Shown: positions 1-6,099 of the stretch, piece by piece
Layout of the letters: every line of letters begins with the position of its first letter
How positions within the stretch are numbered: position 1 is the first letter of the stretch
Assembly: GCA_021372695.1 (NCBI GenBank)
Contig: JAJFTY010000230.1
Coordinates: 1-17,829 of the forward strand
Direction of reading: 5' to 3'
From: Deltaproteobacteria bacterium
Lineage (GTDB): Bacteria; Desulfobacterota; Syntrophia; Syntrophales; UBA5619
DNA length: 17,829 nucleotides
Program-made: the position numbers and the translations under genes
Notes under the pieces: model-generated
Seen by the model: the letters and a program-made list of their open reading frames with translations, nothing else
Database searches by the model: none
What the model was told of the DNA's origin: nothing

Positions 1-34
1 AAAATGAGCTGCTGAAGAAATGCCGCCCTTCACA

Positions 35-89
35 TGCCAGCTCACGGCTGGACCGGCACTAAACTTGGCTGGTCAGCCGTGCGTTATGA
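35..89 (+). repeat. attC-like site 1 (imperfect R'')
   Basis: The arms CACGGCTG (43-50) and ACC (52-54) pair with GGT (71-73) and CAGCCGTG (74-81), leaving G51 unpaired, the extrahelical base typical of attC. The right core is GTTATGA at 83-89, with the cut expected after G83. The opposite box reads AGC rather than AAC at 39-41, so this is the weakest of the five sites. The cassette that it ends begins left of the window. Confidence 0.6.
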
Positions 90-107
90 GTACCCGAGGA
101 GATTAAT

Positions 108-146
108 ATGAAGGCACAGCCAGGCCTTAGTCGGGCAATCACTTAA
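108..146 (+). CDS. 12-codon mini-ORF in a 125-bp cassette
   Basis: An ATG at 108 follows a good ribosome site (GAGGAG, 97-102, 5 bases upstream) and reads MKAQPGLSRAIT before a TAA at 144-146. It is the only ORF that fills this tiny cassette, and it ends just before attC site 2. It may be a real leader or micropeptide, or the remains of a longer cassette gene that lost its middle while keeping both ends. No function can be assigned. Confidence 0.35.
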   Translation: MKAQPGLSRAIT

Positions 147-150
147 TGAC

Positions 151-214
151 TCCTAACCATTCACTCAAGCGGACGACGCACACGGCGCGCCGCCGCTTAG
201 CTTCATCGTTATCA
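151..214 (+). repeat. attC site 2
   Basis: The R'' box is TCCTAAC (151-157) and the R' core GTTATCA (208-214). The left arm AAGCGG (167-172) pairs with CCGCTT (193-198), and CG (174-175) with CG (191-192), leaving A173 extrahelical; A176 is a second mismatch before CGC pairs with GCG. Length, TAAC/GTTA ends and stem resemble the well-known aadA-type attC. CTCCTAAC matches the reverse complement of the preceding cassette's start (GTTATGAG) at 7 of 8 positions. Confidence 0.87.
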
Positions 215-230
215 GCAGAGAGATGAAACA

Positions 231-659
231 ATGACTTCGAAAATACCCAAAGGACTCATGGTACTGGCAATCCTTATCATTGCAGGGCCTCTCTATGCTG
301 TAGTTTCCTTGGTTAGGCCAGATGGCCATATGATCTACGCAGGGAAAATATTACAGAACTTGCCATTCAAAATATATTACTCCGCGTTAGCTGCTGCTAA
401 CCTGTCTATGGGAATTGGCTTTCTTTTCCGTCGAAGATGGTCCTACCTTTGTTTCCTGGTATTTTCGGCGTACTCCGTAGTTTTGGCAATCATAAATATT
501 ATTGCTACCGATGCCGACACGCTCATTCATGCAGGTTGGAAACTTACCGATAACAACGTCACGCCCTTCCACCTTCTTGAAGCGATCGTTGCAGGTGCAG
601 CAGTCTTGATGGCATTGTGGCTGTACCGTTATCGGGATCTGTTTGAACAGAATAGATGA
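231..659 (+). CDS. Cassette-encoded four-helix membrane protein, unknown function
   Basis: This 142-residue protein has four hydrophobic stretches, at about residues 8-27, 48-66, 70-91 and 113-131, with positive residues (RRR at 67-69, RYR near the C terminus) between or after them. It is probably a small inner-membrane protein. I recognise no family and see no catalytic motif. It fills the 500-bp cassette 209-708. The ATG at 231 is preceded only by a weak purine-rich site (AGAGAG, about 217-222). The earlier ATG at 223 hits a stop after three codons. The TGA stop (657-659) lies inside the R'' box of attC site 3, a compact layout typical of cassettes. Expression probably depends on read-through from a promoter to the left. 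Confidence 0.72.
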   Translation: MTSKIPKGLMVLAILIIAGPLYAVVSLVRPDGHMIYAGKILQNLPFKIYYSALAAANLSMGIGFLFRRRWSYLCFLVFSAYSVVLAIINIIATDADTLIHAGWKLTDNNVTPFHLLEAIVAGAAVLMALWLYRYRDLFEQNR

Positions 660-714
660 TAACCACGTCATGCAGCGGATCGCTGATAGCTCCCGCTGAT
701 GCCCATCGTTGGGG
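657..714 (+). repeat. attC site 3
   Basis: The R'' box is TGATAAC (657-663) and the R' core GTTGGGG (708-714), cut after G708. CAGCGG (673-678) pairs with CCGCTG (693-698), and CAT (669-671) with ATG (699-701). G672 is left extrahelical on the same arm as in the other sites. R'' is a perfect 7-base reverse complement of GTTATCA at the start of its own cassette (208-214), although it does not match the R' core immediately beside it. Confidence 0.85.
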
Positions 715-737
715 TACACCAAAAAACGATGCGACGA

Positions 738-760
738 GGTGGTCACAATCTGCAACCACT
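738..760 (+). promoter_or_regulatory. Inverted repeat just upstream of the ORF6N gene
   Basis: GTGGT at 739-743 and ACCAC at 755-759 form an inverted repeat over an AT-rich centre, ending 6 bases before the ribosome site. Its sequence closely resembles a stronger palindrome inside the gene (980-1004). It is a candidate operator for autoregulation, since ORF6N domains are DNA-binding. This is inference from symmetry and position only. Confidence 0.4.
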
Positions 761-774
761 CTGTTGAGGTGAAG

Positions 775-1305
775 ATGATGAACAAGCCGAAGTCCCTCAT
801 CAAGGTTGGAGCAATCCAGCAGCGGATCTTGCTTATTCGTGGTGAGAAAGTCATCGTTGATGCTGATCTTGCGGAGGCCTATGGCGTCACGACAAAAGCC
901 TTGAACCAAGCGGTTCGACGCAATTTGGATCGGTTCCCACCCGACTTTATGTTTAGCCTTACCAAGGCGGAAAAAGCGGAGGTGGTAACAAATTGTGACC
1001 ACCTTCAGAGGCTCAAGTTTTCCCCCGTGGCTCCGCAGGTTTTCACAGAGCATGGGGCAATCATGGCTGCAAGCGTTCTGAACTCGCCGAGGGCCATTGA
1101 GGTAAGCGTGTTCGTGGTACGTGCCTTCGTACAGCTCCGAGAGACGTTGGCCCAGCACAAGGAGATTGCCAGAAAGATAGAGCAGTTGGAGAGAAAGCTG
1201 TCGGGACACGACGAACAGATCGTTATTCTGGTCGAAGCGATCAAGCAACTGATGAGTCCAAAGCTTCCACCCAAGACCAGACGCATTGGCTTCGCAACAG
1301 ATTGA
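775..1305 (+). CDS. ORF6N-domain (KilA-N-like) DNA-binding protein
   Basis: From ATG 775 the protein is about 176 residues. The N-terminal half has the ORF6N signature: ILLIRGEKVIVDADLAEAYG, a RFPPDFMF segment, the VVTNCDHL motif, and FTEHGAIMAASVLNSPRAIE leading into VSVFVVRAFVQLRE. A helical, probably coiled-coil tail follows (about residues 125-160). ORF6N domains occur in phage antirepressor-like and mobile-element proteins and are thought to bind DNA. The reading frame stays open back to 709, but GAGGTGA at 766-772 places the start at ATG 775 or 778. The gene fills cassette 709-1361, and its TGA stop is 3 bases from the attC R'' box. It may regulate itself through the paired palindromes. 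Confidence 0.85.
   Translation: MMNKPKSLIKVGAIQQRILLIRGEKVIVDADLAEAYGVTTKALNQAVRRNLDRFPPDFMFSLTKAEKAEVVTNCDHLQRLKFSPVAPQVFTEHGAIMAASVLNSPRAIEVSVFVVRAFVQLRETLAQHKEIARKIEQLERKLSGHDEQIVILVEAIKQLMSPKLPPKTRRIGFATD
980..1004 (+). promoter_or_regulatory. 25-bp near-perfect palindrome inside the ORF6N gene
   Basis: Positions 980-991 pair with 993-1004 around A992 at 11 of 12 positions; the exception is A987 against G997. The outer arms are AGGTGGT and ACCACCT. The DNA encodes the conserved EVVTNCDHL motif, so part of the symmetry may come from coding constraint. The resemblance to 738-760 makes an operator role worth considering. Confidence 0.45.
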
Positions 1306-1307
1306 CC

Positions 1308-1367
1308 CCCCAACATCTTTTTGCACTGGACGCCAAACAGCCAACGCCAGTGAAAATAATGTTCGCC
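1308..1367 (+). repeat. attC site 4
   Basis: The R'' box is CCCCAAC (1308-1314) and the R' core GTTCGCC (1361-1367), cut after G1361. CACTGG (1324-1329) pairs with CCAGTG (1347-1352), and TTTT with AAAA (1353-1356). G1323 and A1330 are unpaired, and AACAT/ATGTT close the base. R'' is a perfect reverse complement of GTTGGGG at the start of its own cassette (708-714). Confidence 0.9.
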
Positions 1368-1377
1368 GGGAATTGAC

Positions 1378-1406
1378 TTGACACCGATACGATGCTGACG
1401 TACGGT
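1378..1406 (+). promoter_or_regulatory. Candidate promoter of the toxin-antitoxin cassette
   Basis: A consensus -35 hexamer TTGACA (1378-1383) is followed after 17 bases by TACGGT (1401-1406), a poor -10. The -10 overlaps the CGTACG inverted repeat, so bound antitoxin could block the polymerase. Toxin-antitoxin cassettes commonly carry their own promoter, unlike most cassettes. Confidence 0.5.
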
Positions 1407-1416
1407 ATGTCGTACG
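1399..1416 (+). promoter_or_regulatory. Inverted-repeat operator candidate, CGTACG-N6-CGTACG
   Basis: Two CGTACG half-sites (1399-1404 and 1411-1416) are separated by six bases and lie just before the antitoxin ribosome site (GGAGG, 1421-1425). Phd/YefM antitoxins bind such palindromes and repress their own operon. The role here is inferred from position and symmetry. Confidence 0.55.
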
Positions 1417-1433
1417 ATCGGGAGGCGATAGAA

Positions 1434-1676
1434 ATGACGACTTTATCAGCATCTGAAGCAAGAAAACGGCTATACAATTTAGTCGACGAGGTCAAGGACT
1501 CGCATGAGCCCGTCCAGATTGTGGGCAAGAGAAATTCTGCGGTTCTGATATCGGAAGAAGACTGGAAGGCGATCGAAGAAACGCTCTATCTTGCTTCCAT
1601 TCCGGGTATGAGGGAGTCCATCAAGAAAGGTCTCAAGACACCTGTCGGAAAATGTTCGGAGGAACCTGGCTGGTGA
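1434..1676 (+). CDS. Phd/YefM-family antitoxin
   Basis: This 80-residue protein opens with TTLSASEARKRLYNLVDEV, the typical Phd/YefM start, followed by KRNSAVLISEEDWKAIEETLYL. This is the conserved hydrophobic dimer core, in which the residues after VLIS pack against the wing. The C-terminal 25 residues are expected to be disordered and to wrap the toxin. The ATG at 1434 is chosen because GGAGG (1421-1425) lies 8 bases upstream; an earlier ATG at 1392 would sit inside the promoter. The stop TGA (1674-1676) overlaps the toxin GTG start, so the two are translationally coupled. The pair occupies integron cassette 1362-2000, where toxin-antitoxin genes are known to help keep arrays from being lost. 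Confidence 0.9.
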   Translation: MTTLSASEARKRLYNLVDEVKDSHEPVQIVGKRNSAVLISEEDWKAIEETLYLASIPGMRESIKKGLKTPVGKCSEEPGW

Positions 1677-1936
1677 GCTGGCGATTGGTCTTTACCAAAC
1701 AGGCCCAGAGAGACGCAAAGAAAATCGCACGGTCCGGTCTGAAGCCACAAGCTTCAAAGCTCTTGGAAGTACTTCAAAATAATCCTTATCAAAAACCGCC
1801 GCCTTACGAGAAGCTGGTGGGTGATCTTACCGGGGCTTTCTCTCGAAGAATAAACATTCAACATCGTGTTATCTATCAGGTGCTCGACGACATTAAGACT
1901 GTAAAGATAATACGTATGTGGACATATTACGAATAG
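1673..1936 (+). CDS. YoeB/Txe-type ribosome-dependent mRNA interferase toxin
   Basis: This 87-residue toxin contains LVFTKQAQRDAKKI near the start, PPPYEKLVGDLTGAFSRRIN, QHRVIYQVLDD and the terminal MWTYYE. Together these follow the Txe/YoeB layout (KPEPLKHNLSGFWSRRI, EHRLVYAV, CRYHY in E. coli). The family cleaves mRNA at the ribosomal A site, using an Arg and a C-terminal His/Tyr region. The conserved SRR and HR residues are present, but the usual terminal HY is YYE. I take the GTG at 1673, which overlaps the antitoxin stop, with GGAGGAA (1658-1664) upstream. An ATG at 1652 would sit on that ribosome site. The stop lies 3 bases before the R'' box of attC site 5. Confidence 0.87.
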   Translation: MSWRLVFTKQAQRDAKKIARSGLKPQASKLLEVLQNNPYQKPPPYEKLVGDLTGAFSRRINIQHRVIYQVLDDIKTVKIIRMWTYYE

Positions 1937-1939
1937 AAC

Positions 1940-2006
1940 GGCGAACGAATCGTTCCACTGGATCGCCGATAAATCAGGCTCCCGGTGAACTTCGCATTGG
2001 TTGCGC
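1940..2006 (+). repeat. attC site 5
   Basis: The R'' box is GGCGAAC (1940-1946) and the R' core GTTGCGC (2000-2006), cut after G2000. GTTC (1952-1955) pairs with GAAC (1987-1990) and ACTGG (1957-1961) with CCGGT (1982-1986, one G-T wobble), leaving C1956 extrahelical. R'' is a perfect reverse complement of GTTCGCC at the start of its own cassette (1361-1367). Confidence 0.87.
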
Positions 2007-2007
2007 C

Positions 2008-2577
2008 ATGGACTATGAAGCCCTGCGTAAGAACTACAAACCCAATCAGATTAATGCGCTGTTCATCGCGGAATCTCCGCCTGCGCCCGAAAGCAATCGA
2101 TTCTTTTACCTGGAAGGGGTCACCCGAGCGGACGCGTTGTACCTGGAGACCATGAGAGTCCTCTTTCCGGAGATGACTTCCAAACAGACGGCAAAGCAGA
2201 TCAGAGCCAGCAAGGCGTTTTATCTGACAGCATTCAAGGATAGAGGGTTTTACCTGATCGATGGTGCCGACACCCCTATAGCCGGAGCGTCCAAGAGCAT
2301 AAAACTATCCACGCTGGCGCATGACGCAAGGCGTCTTCACGAAAAGGTCCGTGGGCTTGTTACGGCGGATATACCCATTGTTCTCATTACCACGACTGTC
2401 TGGGAGACTCACCATGCTGCACTGAGACGATTGGGCTACAGGGTGGCCAACGCTGCCGCCATTCCTCATCCTGCGTACGGCAACGACAGAAAATTCAGCG
2501 AAGGCCTTGCGACAACCCTGAGATTGCAAGGGTTGCTGCAGCGCGGTCATCGGCTCGCCCTTGGAAAAGCATGCTGA
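2008..2577 (+). CDS. Hypothetical protein, possibly uracil-DNA-glycosylase-like fold; start of a fifth cassette
   Basis: From ATG 2008 the product is 189 residues. An early LFIAESPPAPESNRFFY segment recalls the first strand and loop of uracil-DNA-glycosylase-superfamily hypotheticals. A late IPHPAYGNDRKF could match their C-terminal motif. The match is weak and I do not claim activity. The ATG lies only 7 bases after the recombination point of attC site 5 and has no clear ribosome site, so translation may be leaderless or depend on read-through. The frame is also open from GTG 1918, but that start lies inside the toxin gene and would read across the attC. No attC matching the GTTGCGC start was found after the stop, so the cassette appears truncated or is the last of the array. 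Confidence 0.6.
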   Translation: MDYEALRKNYKPNQINALFIAESPPAPESNRFFYLEGVTRADALYLETMRVLFPEMTSKQTAKQIRASKAFYLTAFKDRGFYLIDGADTPIAGASKSIKLSTLAHDARRLHEKVRGLVTADIPIVLITTTVWETHHAALRRLGYRVANAAAIPHPAYGNDRKFSEGLATTLRLQGLLQRGHRLALGKAC

Positions 2578-2611
2578 AGAACCATATTCCGGAATCAGGC
2601 TTGAGGTGTAA

Positions 2612-3886
2612 ATGAAGTCAAGCCATAGCTCGAACATTTCCTCACTCCAAAGTGAGCCTGACATGACACCGCCAGCGGAGGGAAAAACCGGCCGGGAAAC
2701 CGACGGAGATCCCCTATGGCGTTCCACCCTCTATGTCATGTTCGTTGCCCAACTGATTGCCATAGTGGGATTCTCTTTCGTTTTGCCCTTCATTCCATTC
2801 TATATCCGTGAAATTGGCGTCACAGATGTGAAGATGGTTCCGGTCTGGGCGGGAATCCTGTCATCGGCGCCAAGCCTCACCATGACCGTGTTCTCTCCCA
2901 TCTGGGGCTGGATTTCAGATCGTCACGGCCGAAAACTCATGGTCGAACGGGCCATGTTTGCCGGCGGCTTCATCACGATGGCCATGGGTATGGTCAGCAA
3001 CGTCCATCAACTCCTGATTCTGTTTCTGATATCCGGAGCGTTGACGGGAACCATTTCGGCCTCTATCTCACTTGTCGCTTCCATTCTTCCCTTCAGAAAA
3101 ATGGGATTCGGGCTTGGATTGATGCAGGTCGCGGTGTTTTCCGGCATGTCCCTGGGACCCTGGATCGGTGGCATGATTGCCGATATGGTTGGCTATCGTA
3201 TGACCTTTATTGCCGGCGGCATTTTGCTGCTCGGGGGTGGCACGCTTGTTCTGCTGGGGGCAAAAGAAAAGTTCGTCAGGCCGTCTGCCGCGGCTTTGAA
3301 ACGAAGTGGGAGCTTGCGTTCGCTCTTTGCGCTGCCCGGCTTTGTCTCCCTGATGGTCATCTTCCTTCTGTTCAACTTTTCGATCTTTATCGTCATCCCC
3401 ATCATGCCGCTATTCATCGAGGCGGTCGGAAACCTGAAGACGCAGGTCGCATCCACGACGGGTCTGATGTTTGCGGTCACCGGTGCCACTGCCTCGATAT
3501 CCGCCGCCTTCATCGGCCGCTGGAGCGACAACTGGGGCCACAAGAGAGTGCTCATCGTCAACCTGTTCATCACAGGCATCCTGTGGGTGGCCCATGCCCT
3601 GGCCCGGAACATAGAGCAGCTCTTCATCATCCGAGTCCTTTTCGGATTTGCGGCTGGAGGGAATCTCCCTACGATGAATGCCCTGGTGGGAAAACTCGTA
3701 CCCAAAGAAAGCTACGGGAAGGCCTATGGGTTGACGGCTTCCGTGACGTCTCTCGGCACGGCGCTGGGACCCCTGGCCGGTGGAGTCCTGGCCTCTCATA
3801 TGGGCCTTTACTGGCCTTTTGCGGTCGTTTGCCTTCTTCTGATCCTGGTCGTGATCCCCATCGTCGTCAGCCTGAAGATCCGCTAG
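2612..3886 (+). CDS. MFS drug/proton antiporter of the DHA1 type
   Basis: This 424-residue protein has about 12 hydrophobic helices. The loop between helices 2 and 3 carries the MFS motif A (GWISDRHGRKLM, about residues 105-116). A second, related segment occurs at the half-way point (GRWSDNWGHKRVL, about 304-316). A glycine-rich GFAAGGNLPTMNALVG lies in the C-terminal half. Overall it resembles MdtG/TetA-like exporters; the substrate cannot be told. The ATG at 2612 has GAGGTG 3 bases upstream. Residue 18 (ATG 2663) is an alternative start that would leave a CTCACT-CCAA-AGTGAG hairpin (2641-2656) in the leader. The gene follows the cassette array in the same direction but has no attC, and it converges with the decarboxylase gene. 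Confidence 0.88.
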   Translation: MKSSHSSNISSLQSEPDMTPPAEGKTGRETDGDPLWRSTLYVMFVAQLIAIVGFSFVLPFIPFYIREIGVTDVKMVPVWAGILSSAPSLTMTVFSPIWGWISDRHGRKLMVERAMFAGGFITMAMGMVSNVHQLLILFLISGALTGTISASISLVASILPFRKMGFGLGLMQVAVFSGMSLGPWIGGMIADMVGYRMTFIAGGILLLGGGTLVLLGAKEKFVRPSAAALKRSGSLRSLFALPGFVSLMVIFLLFNFSIFIVIPIMPLFIEAVGNLKTQVASTTGLMFAVTGATASISAAFIGRWSDNWGHKRVLIVNLFITGILWVAHALARNIEQLFIIRVLFGFAAGGNLPTMNALVGKLVPKESYGKAYGLTASVTSLGTALGPLAGGVLASHMGLYWPFAVVCLLLILVVIPIVVSLKIR

Positions 3887-3992
3887 TGGTCAGGCACCAC
3901 GGCTGATCGCCCGACCTGTCGCCGGTGGGGACGGCGCGGATCACGCGGGGATGCAAGTGCTGGCCTTGATTGGCGACGGAAACCGCGGCCCG

Positions 3993-4538
3993 CTAAAACG
4001 AGAAGACCGCGGCGGCGATGACCGTCGTGTGGCCGTTGTTCTTCACGATGGCCGATTGGGTGATGTTCCGCGTGCCGACGATCTTGCCGCTGATCCGGAA
4101 GATTTCCCGTTTTTCGTCCCAGCTCTCGTCCACGTCGAAATCGATGCCGAGCGTCGAGGCGAGCATGGCCGCGGCCAGGTCCTCGGCATAGTCGCCGGCC
4201 TGGCGGGCCGTCTGGCCGAAGGCGTGGTGTTCGCTGATGTAGCCGTGGGCGCGCCGGTCCGTCGGGACGGCGCAGCCCACGGAGGCGGCGATGAGCCGTC
4301 CCGGCTCGTTGCTGCAGCAGCGGCTCATGACGCAGTAGGTGATGGCGCCGGGCCGGATCTGCCGGATCCCCCCGGCCCTGGACATGATCCGGCAGCCCGG
4401 CGGCAGGATGCTCGAAACCTGCACCAGGTTGCACTTTTCGATGCCCGCATCGCGGAGCGCGAGCTCGAAGGAGTGCAGCTCCTCCCGATGCCTGCCCACC
4501 CCTTTGGTCAGGAACATGCCCCGGGGAACGAAATCCAT
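3993..4538 (-). CDS. pdaD: Pyruvoyl-dependent arginine decarboxylase
   Basis: This 181-residue proenzyme should cut itself within VSSILPPG: the peptide bond between Ser42 and Ser43 breaks and Ser43 becomes the pyruvoyl group that decarboxylates arginine to agmatine for polyamine synthesis. Family signatures present are MFLTKGVG near the N terminus, LVQVSSILPPGCR, the GAITYCVMSR strand, AASVGCAVP and GYISEHHAFG. The length fits the archaeal/bacterial PvlArgDC family. The ATG at 4538 is chosen because GGGAG lies upstream and the protein then begins at the conserved FVPRGMFLTKG; the frame is open further upstream only as out-of-frame MrpORP sequence. It follows mrpORP by 23 bases and is probably co-transcribed. 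Confidence 0.93.
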   Translation of the reverse strand: MDFVPRGMFLTKGVGRHREELHSFELALRDAGIEKCNLVQVSSILPPGCRIMSRAGGIRQIRPGAITYCVMSRCCSNEPGRLIAASVGCAVPTDRRAHGYISEHHAFGQTARQAGDYAEDLAAAMLASTLGIDFDVDESWDEKREIFRISGKIVGTRNITQSAIVKNNGHTTVIAAAVFSF

Positions 4539-4561
4539 CGACGGCGTTCTCCCTTCCGGAT

Positions 4562-5836
4562 TCAATGGTCGCAGGCGTTGGCGCCGGTCGCCAGTTCGCC
4601 CCGGAGATAGTCGGCCACCACCTTTTCCGGGGCCTCGGCAGGCGCGCCGGTGACCACGTGAATCCCCTTGCCGAGGAAGAGCTCCTGGGCGTGCGACCCC
4701 ATGCCGCCGGCGATGATGACGTCGGCACCCTGCTCCTGGAGCCATGTGGGCAGAAGGCCCGGCTCATGGGGCGGCGGAACGACCGTCGCGGTCTTCACGA
4801 TCGTCTTGGCCTCGCCGTCCACGTCGAAGAGGACGAAGCGCTCGCAGTGGCCGAAGTGCGGGCACAGGATCCCGGACGCCGTGGGGACGGCGATCTTCAA
4901 GGTTTTCGCCTTCTTCTCCTGGACGTCCCGAGCCGTCGAGGCGGCCGGCGCCGCATCCGGCCTGCCCGACCTCTCGAGCTGCAACACCGGCTGGATGGCC
5001 CGGACAAAGGCCGCGGCGGCCTCCGTATCGGCATATCGGCGCACGAAGGGCTCTCCCTGGTCGGAGGTTTCGACGATCCGGGGATCGATCGGGATGCGTC
5101 CGAGGAAGGGGACGCCCATCTCCCGGGCCATGGCCTCGCCGCCGCCGCTCTTGAACACCTCGACGGTCTTGCCGCAGTGCGGGCAGAGGAGCCCGCTCAT
5201 GTTTTCGATCACCCCCAGCACGGGGATGTTGAGGTGCCGGCAGAAGTTGATGGACTTGCGCACGTCCTGGAGGGAGAGGTCCTGGGGCGTCGTGACGATC
5301 ACGGCCCCGTCACTGTCGGGGATGAGCTGCGCGACCGAAAGGGGCTCGTCGCCCGTGCCGGGCGGAAAATCGACGACCAGGTAGTCCAGTTCTCCCCACT
5401 GGGTGTCCGCCAGGAGCTGCTTGATGACGCCCATCTTCATGGGGCCTCGCCAGATGACCGCCTCGTCCGAGCTCCCCAGGGCGAAGCCGAGGGAAATCAC
5501 CCGGAGTCCGTCTTCCGTGACCAGGGGCATGATGCCGCCGTCGTCGTGCGACTTGAGCAGCTCCCCCTGCAGGTGGAGAAGGGTGGGGACGCTGGGGCCG
5601 TGGAAATCCACGTCCAGCAGGCCGACCTTCATGCCCGCCATGGCCAGGGCCACCGACAGGTTCACGGCCACCGTGCTCTTGCCCACGCCGCCCTTCCCGG
5701 ACAGCACCAGGATCTTGTGTTTGATCACGGACAGGCGGCTCTTCAGCGCCTCGTCCTCCGTGTACATCGCGAGTTGGTTGTCGGCCTGCCCCTTGCCGGC
5801 CCCGCCGCATCCGCCTTTATTGGAATCGAAACTCAT
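4562..5836 (-). CDS. mrpORP: MrpORP: Mrp/NBP35 Fe-S carrier ATPase fused to an ORP/NifX domain
   Basis: This 424-residue fusion starts with a short GGCGG-containing tail (residues 8-12). A Mrp/NBP35 P-loop ATPase follows (about 40-285) with Walker [11 protein letters not shown] (46-55), [17 protein letters not shown] and the CPHC pair (Cys218, Cys221) that binds a bridging Fe-S cluster between subunits. After an Ala/Pro-rich linker comes an ORP/NifX domain (about 313-424) with [10 protein letters not shown] at 325-334. Mrp proteins assemble and hand over [4Fe-4S] clusters. The Mrp-ORP fusion is described from Desulfovibrio, where it belongs to the orange-protein system. The start ATG at 5836 has GAGGCAAG just upstream. 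It probably forms an operon with the decarboxylase gene. A long palindromic region with a sigma-54-like -24 element lies about 100 bases upstream. Confidence 0.95.
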   Translation of the reverse strand: MSFDSNKGGCGGAGKGQADNQLAMYTEDEALKSRLSVIKHKILVLSGKGGVGKSTVAVNLSVALAMAGMKVGLLDVDFHGPSVPTLLHLQGELLKSHDDGGIMPLVTEDGLRVISLGFALGSSDEAVIWRGPMKMGVIKQLLADTQWGELDYLVVDFPPGTGDEPLSVAQLIPDSDGAVIVTTPQDLSLQDVRKSINFCRHLNIPVLGVIENMSGLLCPHCGKTVEVFKSGGGEAMAREMGVPFLGRIPIDPRIVETSDQGEPFVRRYADTEAAAAFVRAIQPVLQLERSGRPDAAPAASTARDVQEKKAKTLKIAVPTASGILCPHFGHCERFVLFDVDGEAKTIVKTATVVPPPHEPGLLPTWLQEQGADVIIAGGMGSHAQELFLGKGIHVVTGAPAEAPEKVVADYLRGELATGANACDH

Positions 5837-5930
5837 CTTGCCTCAAACCTCCCTGTGATCTCGTGACGGGCGATCCCCCCGGCTTCCGGCCGTTCGCGGC
5901 CGCGGCGCCCGGGGCGGAAAAACCCGTCCG

Positions 5931-5980
5931 GCTCTCTGGATATCACGATTCGTGCCAGAGAGCTACTTGTGTGCAAGTGG
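5931..5980 (-). promoter_or_regulatory. Upstream region of mrpORP: large palindrome and possible sigma-54 -24 element
   Basis: GCTCTCTGG (5931-5939) and CCAGAGAGC (5955-5963) are perfect inverted repeats. Their loop holds a second stem, CACG/CGTG (5944-5954). A further repeat ACTTG-TGTG-CAAGT lies at 5965-5978. On the minus strand 5957-5942 reads TGGCACGAATCGTGAT: the first eight bases match the sigma-54 -24 consensus exactly, but the -12 dinucleotide is GA instead of GC. It could be a promoter/activator site or a plain hairpin. The rest of 5837-6099 shows no gene. Confidence 0.45.
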
Positions 5981-6099
5981 CTGCAATCTGTGACGGTTAC
6001 GGTTGAATTTCCGGCAGGATGCCTCCCGCGGGTCGCATATCCGCTACCTCTATCCCGCGAAATGATCGCAAAGATGCGGCGCGGGTTTCGGCTCCGGCG

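Larger units (their letters stand above)
84..2000 (+). mobile_element. Integron gene-cassette array (four complete cassettes)
   Basis: Cassettes run 84-208, 209-708, 709-1361 and 1362-2000, each ending at the G of a GTT core. Within each, the R'' box of the terminal attC matches the reverse complement of the cassette's own first bases plus that G. The boxes are CTCCTAAC against GTTATGAG (7 of 8), TGATAAC against GTTATCA (7 of 7), CCCCAAC against GTTGGGG (7 of 7) and GGCGAAC against GTTCGCC (7 of 7). This self-matching is expected of cassettes that excise as circles and is unlikely by chance. All genes point the same way, with stop codons touching or just before the attC, as is usual for cassettes. 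No integrase or attI is in the window; by orientation they would lie to the left. Confidence 0.85.

Noticed and set aside
559..1461. 300-codon minus-strand frame over the ORF6N cassette
   Set aside because: Antisense to a supported ORF6N gene and spanning an attC site; no motif.
2641..2656. CTCACT-CCAA-AGTGAG hairpin considered as the missing attC of the fifth cassette
   Set aside because: No GTT core follows, and the flanking boxes do not match the cassette start GTTGCGC.
4565..5866. 433-codon open frame antisense to mrpORP
   Set aside because: Shadow of a conserved gene on the other strand; no motif, no ribosome site.
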